64,000 bases of DNA from Candidatus Nanopelagicales bacterium (GTDB taxonomy: Bacteria; Actinomycetota; Actinomycetes; Nanopelagicales; Nanopelagicaceae): the NCBI GenBank assembly GCA_030834095.1, contig JAURGA010000001.1:1-64000 (forward strand), written 5' to 3'. Shown piece by piece: positions 61,069 to 64,000 of this stretch. Each line of letters starts with the position of its first letter. Position 1 is the stretch's first letter. The notes under the pieces are model-generated. The model did no database searches and was not told the origin of the DNA. It worked only from the letters and a program-made list of their open reading frames with translations. The position numbers and the translations under genes are program-made.

Positions 61069-62603
61069 ATCGTAAGAAAATATCACGTGCACTTGTCAGT
61101 GTTTTTGACAAGACCGGCTTAGCAGAACTTGGTAAAAGCCTTGAAAAACATGGAATCGAAATACTTTCTACCGGTTCGACGGCAAAGGTATTGCGTGACG
61201 CTGGAGTAAAAGTAATCGCAGTTGAAGATCACACCGGATTTCCTGAAATGCTTGGCGGTCGAGTGAAAACACTACACCCACGAATTCATGGTGGAATTTT
61301 GGCTGACCAGAGCAACCCAAATCACTTGCAAGAGTTGGCTGATGCTGACATTGCACCTTTTGATTTGATAGTTATAAACCTTTATCCATTCACACAAACA
61401 ATTGGGAGTGGCGCCGAGTTCACTGAATGCATAGAACAAATTGATATCGGTGGCCCAAGTATGTTGCGGGGCGCAGCCAAGAACCACAATTCGGTTGCTG
61501 TTATTTCAGACCCATCCCAATACACATTGCTAAATTCCGCGCTCGAACAAGGCGGCTTTACGCTAGAAGAGCGCCGTAATTTAGCCATGAATACATTCCG
61601 CAAAACTGCCGAATATGACATTGCGATAGCTGATTGGCTTGCCAATGAATTAAATCAGAGCGATTGGCGCGCAAAGGTTTGGCACAAAGTTGCAGATCTT
61701 CGATATGGCGAGAATCCACATCAAAGCGCAGCAGTCTTCACAGATATTTCGAGCACTAAGGGAATTAGTAGCGCTAAGCAGCACCATGGCAAAGAGATGT
61801 CCTTCAATAATTTTACCGATGCCGATGCTGCACTTCGTGCAGCATTTGATCACAGCCAACCATGTGTAGCGATTATCAAACATGCAAATCCATGTGGCAT
61901 TGCAATAGCAGCCGATATTAAAAGTGCATATTCGGCAGCCAATGCTTGTGATTCGGTTTCAGCATTCGGTGGCGTAGTTGCTGCAAATCGCACGGTCACT
62001 GTTGAAATGGCAAGAGTGTTAAGTGAGGTATTTACTGAAGTTATTGTGGCTCCGGGATATGAAGCAGGGGCAATTGAAATATTGGCCGCTAAACCATCAA
62101 TCAGAATTCTTGAACTAGCTAATTACAAGATTGCTAAAGAGGAGCTCCGACCAATTTCTGGAGGAATCTTGATTCAACATAGCGATTTGATTGATGCCCG
62201 TGGTGATGATTCTGCAAATTGGCAGCAGGTCTCAGGTGGGGAAATTAGTGTGCAAGTTAAAAACGATCTTGAGTTTGCCTGGCGGAGTGTGCGCTCGGTA
62301 AAAAGCAATGGGATTCTTCTAGCAAAAAACGGTGCATCAGTCGGTATTGGAATGGGCCAAGTAAATCGCGTTGATAGCGCAAAGCTTGCAGTGGCACGTG
62401 CCGGCGAGCGAGCAAGTAATTGTGTTGCCGCAAGTGATGCATTCTTTCCCTTTGCCGATGGACTGCAGATTTTGCTTGATGCTGGAATCACAGCAGTAGT
62501 GGCTCCGGGTGGAAGTGTGCGCGATGCCGAAGTAATCGAGGCGGCAAAAGCGGCAAATATTGCGATGTTCTTCACGGGAGTCCGTCATTTTTCGCATGCT
62601 TAA
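61065..62603 (+). CDS. purH: AICAR transformylase / IMP cyclohydrolase
   Basis: Bifunctional last two steps to IMP, 512 residues. The N-terminal IMP cyclohydrolase (1-195) has [32 protein letters not shown] and [12 protein letters not shown]. The C-terminal transformylase has [14 protein letters not shown], the catalytic KHANPCG, and the end GVRHFSH. It is coupled to purN and 22 bases before folD, which supplies its formyl-folate cofactor. Confidence 0.97.
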   Translation: MNRKKISRALVSVFDKTGLAELGKSLEKHGIEILSTGSTAKVLRDAGVKVIAVEDHTGFPEMLGGRVKTLHPRIHGGILADQSNPNHLQELADADIAPFDLIVINLYPFTQTIGSGAEFTECIEQIDIGGPSMLRGAAKNHNSVAVISDPSQYTLLNSALEQGGFTLEERRNLAMNTFRKTAEYDIAIADWLANELNQSDWRAKVWHKVADLRYGENPHQSAAVFTDISSTKGISSAKQHHGKEMSFNNFTDADAALRAAFDHSQPCVAIIKHANPCGIAIAADIKSAYSAANACDSVSAFGGVVAANRTVTVEMARVLSEVFTEVIVAPGYEAGAIEILAAKPSIRILELANYKIAKEELRPISGGILIQHSDLIDARGDDSANWQQVSGGEISVQVKNDLEFAWRSVRSVKSNGILLAKNGASVGIGMGQVNRVDSAKLAVARAGERASNCVAASDAFFPFADGLQILLDAGITAVVAPGGSVRDAEVIEAAKAANIAMFFTGVRHFSHA

Positions 62604-62613
62604 TGCTTCTCGA

Positions 62614-62619
62614 TAGGAT
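62614..62619 (+). promoter_or_regulatory. -10 box for leaderless folD
   Basis: TAGGAT lies exactly six bases before the ATG of folD. A TTCGCA at 17 bases upstream could be the -35. It sits in the 22-base gap after purH. Confidence 0.45.
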
Positions 62620-62625
62620 TCGAAT

Positions 62626-63465
62626 ATGAGCGCGATAATTCTTAATGGCAAGGCAACTGCCACCATTATTAAAGATGAATTACGCCAAGTCGTTTCAAAG
62701 ATGGCAAAGAAGCCCGGCCTCGGAACAATACTTGTTGGTGATGATCCTGGTTCGATGTCTTATGTATCTGGAAAGCATAGAGATTGCGCCGAAGTTGGAA
62801 TAAATTCGATTCGAATTGATTTGCCTGCTACAGCGTCTGCAAGTGATATTTCTGCAGCCCTTAAAGATTTAAATAACAGCAATGATTGCACAGGATACAT
62901 AGTTCAACTTCCATTACCTTCCAGCATCAACGCGAATAGTATTTTGGAGAGCATTGATTCAAATAAAGATGCTGATGGTTTGCATCCACTGAATTTAGGT
63001 AAATTAGTTATGGGAGCAAAGGCCCCATTGCCTTGCACGCCTCGCGGAATCTTAGAGTTGCTGCACCGATATTCACTTACTACATCAGGCAAAGAAGTGG
63101 TTGTTATTGGTCGAGGCTTAACCGTTGGCCGACCACTTGGTTTATTGCTTTCACAACGAGGATGCGATGCCACAGTCACAACTACGCATACCAAGACCAA
63201 AGATTTGATTTCTCATACAAAGCGTGCAGATATTGTTATTGCTGCAATTGGTAGCGCGCACTTCTTAACTTCCGAAATGGTAAAACCTGGGGCAGTGGTT
63301 TTAGATGTTGGAATTACGCGAACAAGTTCAGGTTTGCAAGGTGATGTTCATCCTGATGTTGTAAACGTTGCATCTGCATTTGCACCAATGCCTGGTGGCG
63401 TAGGACCAATGACAAGAGCAATGTTGCTATCTAATGTTGTAGAAATGGCCCAGAGTAATTCATGA
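62626..63465 (+). CDS. folD: Methylenetetrahydrofolate dehydrogenase/cyclohydrolase
   Basis: FolD interconverts methylene-, methenyl- and formyl-tetrahydrofolate, 279 residues. The catalytic Lys is in [15 protein letters not shown], then [12 protein letters not shown], and the NADP-binding domain with [14 protein letters not shown]. The C-terminal [15 protein letters not shown] is invariant. It supplies formyl-folate for PurN and PurH just upstream. It overlaps the DUF3017 gene by four bases (ATGA). Confidence 0.96.
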   Translation: MSAIILNGKATATIIKDELRQVVSKMAKKPGLGTILVGDDPGSMSYVSGKHRDCAEVGINSIRIDLPATASASDISAALKDLNNSNDCTGYIVQLPLPSSINANSILESIDSNKDADGLHPLNLGKLVMGAKAPLPCTPRGILELLHRYSLTTSGKEVVVIGRGLTVGRPLGLLLSQRGCDATVTTTHTKTKDLISHTKRADIVIAAIGSAHFLTSEMVKPGAVVLDVGITRTSSGLQGDVHPDVVNVASAFAPMPGGVGPMTRAMLLSNVVEMAQSNS

Positions 63466-63701
63466 AAATTGCAGTCGGTCGAATTCAACTTTTAGCTTTT
63501 GCTTTGATCGTTCTGGGCATTATTTTCGGGATTTTTGATGCGGTCCGGACCGGCGCACTGCTTCTTTCAATCGGAACCGGAATAGTTGCAACAACCAAGT
63601 ATTTACGCTCAAATCGTCGTCGGAAAATTGAATTAATACTTCCAGTAGGCATGGCAGCGCTGCTCTTTGTGGTGGCGCTCACACTGCCTAACGCCAAGTA
63701 A
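63462..63701 (+). CDS. Small membrane protein (DUF3017)
   Basis: A 79-residue protein with two or three hydrophobic segments (about 8-25, 30-45 and 58-75) separated by a basic loop [13 protein letters not shown]3017 genes regularly follow folD in Actinobacteria, and the overlap with folD (ATGA) fits that. The function is unknown. The 70 bases after it lead to the mdh ribosome site. Confidence 0.85.
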   Translation: MKIAVGRIQLLAFALIVLGIIFGIFDAVRTGALLLSIGTGIVATTKYLRSNRRRKIELILPVGMAALLFVVALTLPNAK

Positions 63702-63771
63702 TATTTAGCCAGTGAATTTTCAAAGAGTCTCAATCCAAATCAAGTCAAAGTAAATAAAGAAGGAAGAGAAC

Positions 63772-64000
63772 ATGAGCAGATCAGGGAAAGTAACAGTTGT
63801 CGGAGCTGGTTTTTATGGATCAACAACCGCACTTCGATTAGCCGAATATGACATCTTTGAAACAGTTGTCCTTACAGATATTTTAGAGGGAAAGCCTGAA
63901 GGTCTAGCTCTTGATATGAATCAATCAAGATCTATCGAAGGCTTTGAAACCAAGATTGTCGGGGCCACAACAACAGCAGATGGCGCCGGATACGAAGCAA
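63772..64000 (+). CDS. mdh: Malate dehydrogenase, N-terminal part (partial)
   Basis: The first 76 residues of an LDH/MDH-fold enzyme, cut by the window end. The NAD-binding loop VVGAGFYGSTTALRLAE has the GxGxxG pattern, and LTDILEGKPEGLALDMNQS carries an Asp at the end of beta-2 and the malate-dehydrogenase (LDH-like type) EGKxEGxALD motif. GAAGGAAGAGAAC precedes the ATG. It fits the TCA-cycle context of sucCD. Confidence 0.9.
   Translation, partial: MSRSGKVTVVGAGFYGSTTALRLAEYDIFETVVLTDILEGKPEGLALDMNQSRSIEGFETKIVGATTTADGAGYEA

Overview
The window reads as a continuous stretch of chromosome from a small-genome actinobacterium with GC content in the mid-40s per cent (estimated by eye). Actinobacterial markers are a WhiB regulator, a GuaB3 paralogue, the order pcrA-sucC-sucD-perM-purN-purH known from Mycobacterium, a DUF3017 gene after folD, a PIG-L/MshB-type deacetylase, a long coiled-coil insertion in RpoC and a GroEL with a histidine-rich tail. 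The low GC, four-base gene overlaps and near-absence of spacers fit the freshwater acI lineage (Nanopelagicales, for example Planktophila or Nanopelagicus). That placement is inference. I saw no rRNA or tRNA genes, IS elements, phage genes or CRISPR arrays.

Region 1 (1-7546): the 3' end of rpoB, then rpoC, an exported glycine-rich protein, and on the minus strand an exported unknown protein co-transcribed with a hemolysin-III/PAQR membrane protein. Region 2 (7547-30005): the translation block. It holds rpsL-rpsG-fusA-tuf; the complete S10, spc and alpha gene series from rpsJ to rplQ, including secY, adk, map, infA and rpmJ; then truA and rplM-rpsI. Strong TTGAC-type promoters precede rpsL and rplM.

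Region 3 (30022-46503): cell-envelope genes glmM, glmS, a PAP2 phosphatase, acpS and alr. These are followed by a branched-chain-type ABC importer (livG, livF, livH, livM), a separately promoted substrate-binding protein and an exported alpha/beta-hydrolase. Next come the tRNA t6A genes tsaE, a tsaB-rimI fusion and tsaD, and groES-groEL behind a CIRCE operator. In other Actinobacteria, as I recall, alr and tsaE lie close together, so the importer/hydrolase block looks like an insertion into an old gene order.

Region 4 (46585-53518): a ROK/polyphosphate-glucokinase-like sugar kinase, an exported cytochrome b5-domain protein, whiB divergent from a CarH/LitR-like B12-binding MerR regulator, and the guanine-nucleotide genes guaB (without CBS domains), guaB3 and guaA. 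Region 5 (53518-64000): an exported cyclophilin, a PIG-L deacetylase divergent from pcrA, then sucC-sucD-perM-purN-purH, folD-DUF3017 and the start of mdh.

Points of most interest: (a) the CarH-like regulator carries the W-x9-E-H motif of light-sensing adenosylcobalamin receptors and sits beside whiB; (b) the importer plus exported hydrolase could form a capture-and-uptake system; (c) at least seven genes have a TANNNT box exactly six bases before the start codon, implying leaderless mRNAs; (d) two terminator-like hairpins lie inside the first codons of the next gene; (e) an exact dyad spans the shared -35 region of the divergent deacetylase/pcrA promoters.
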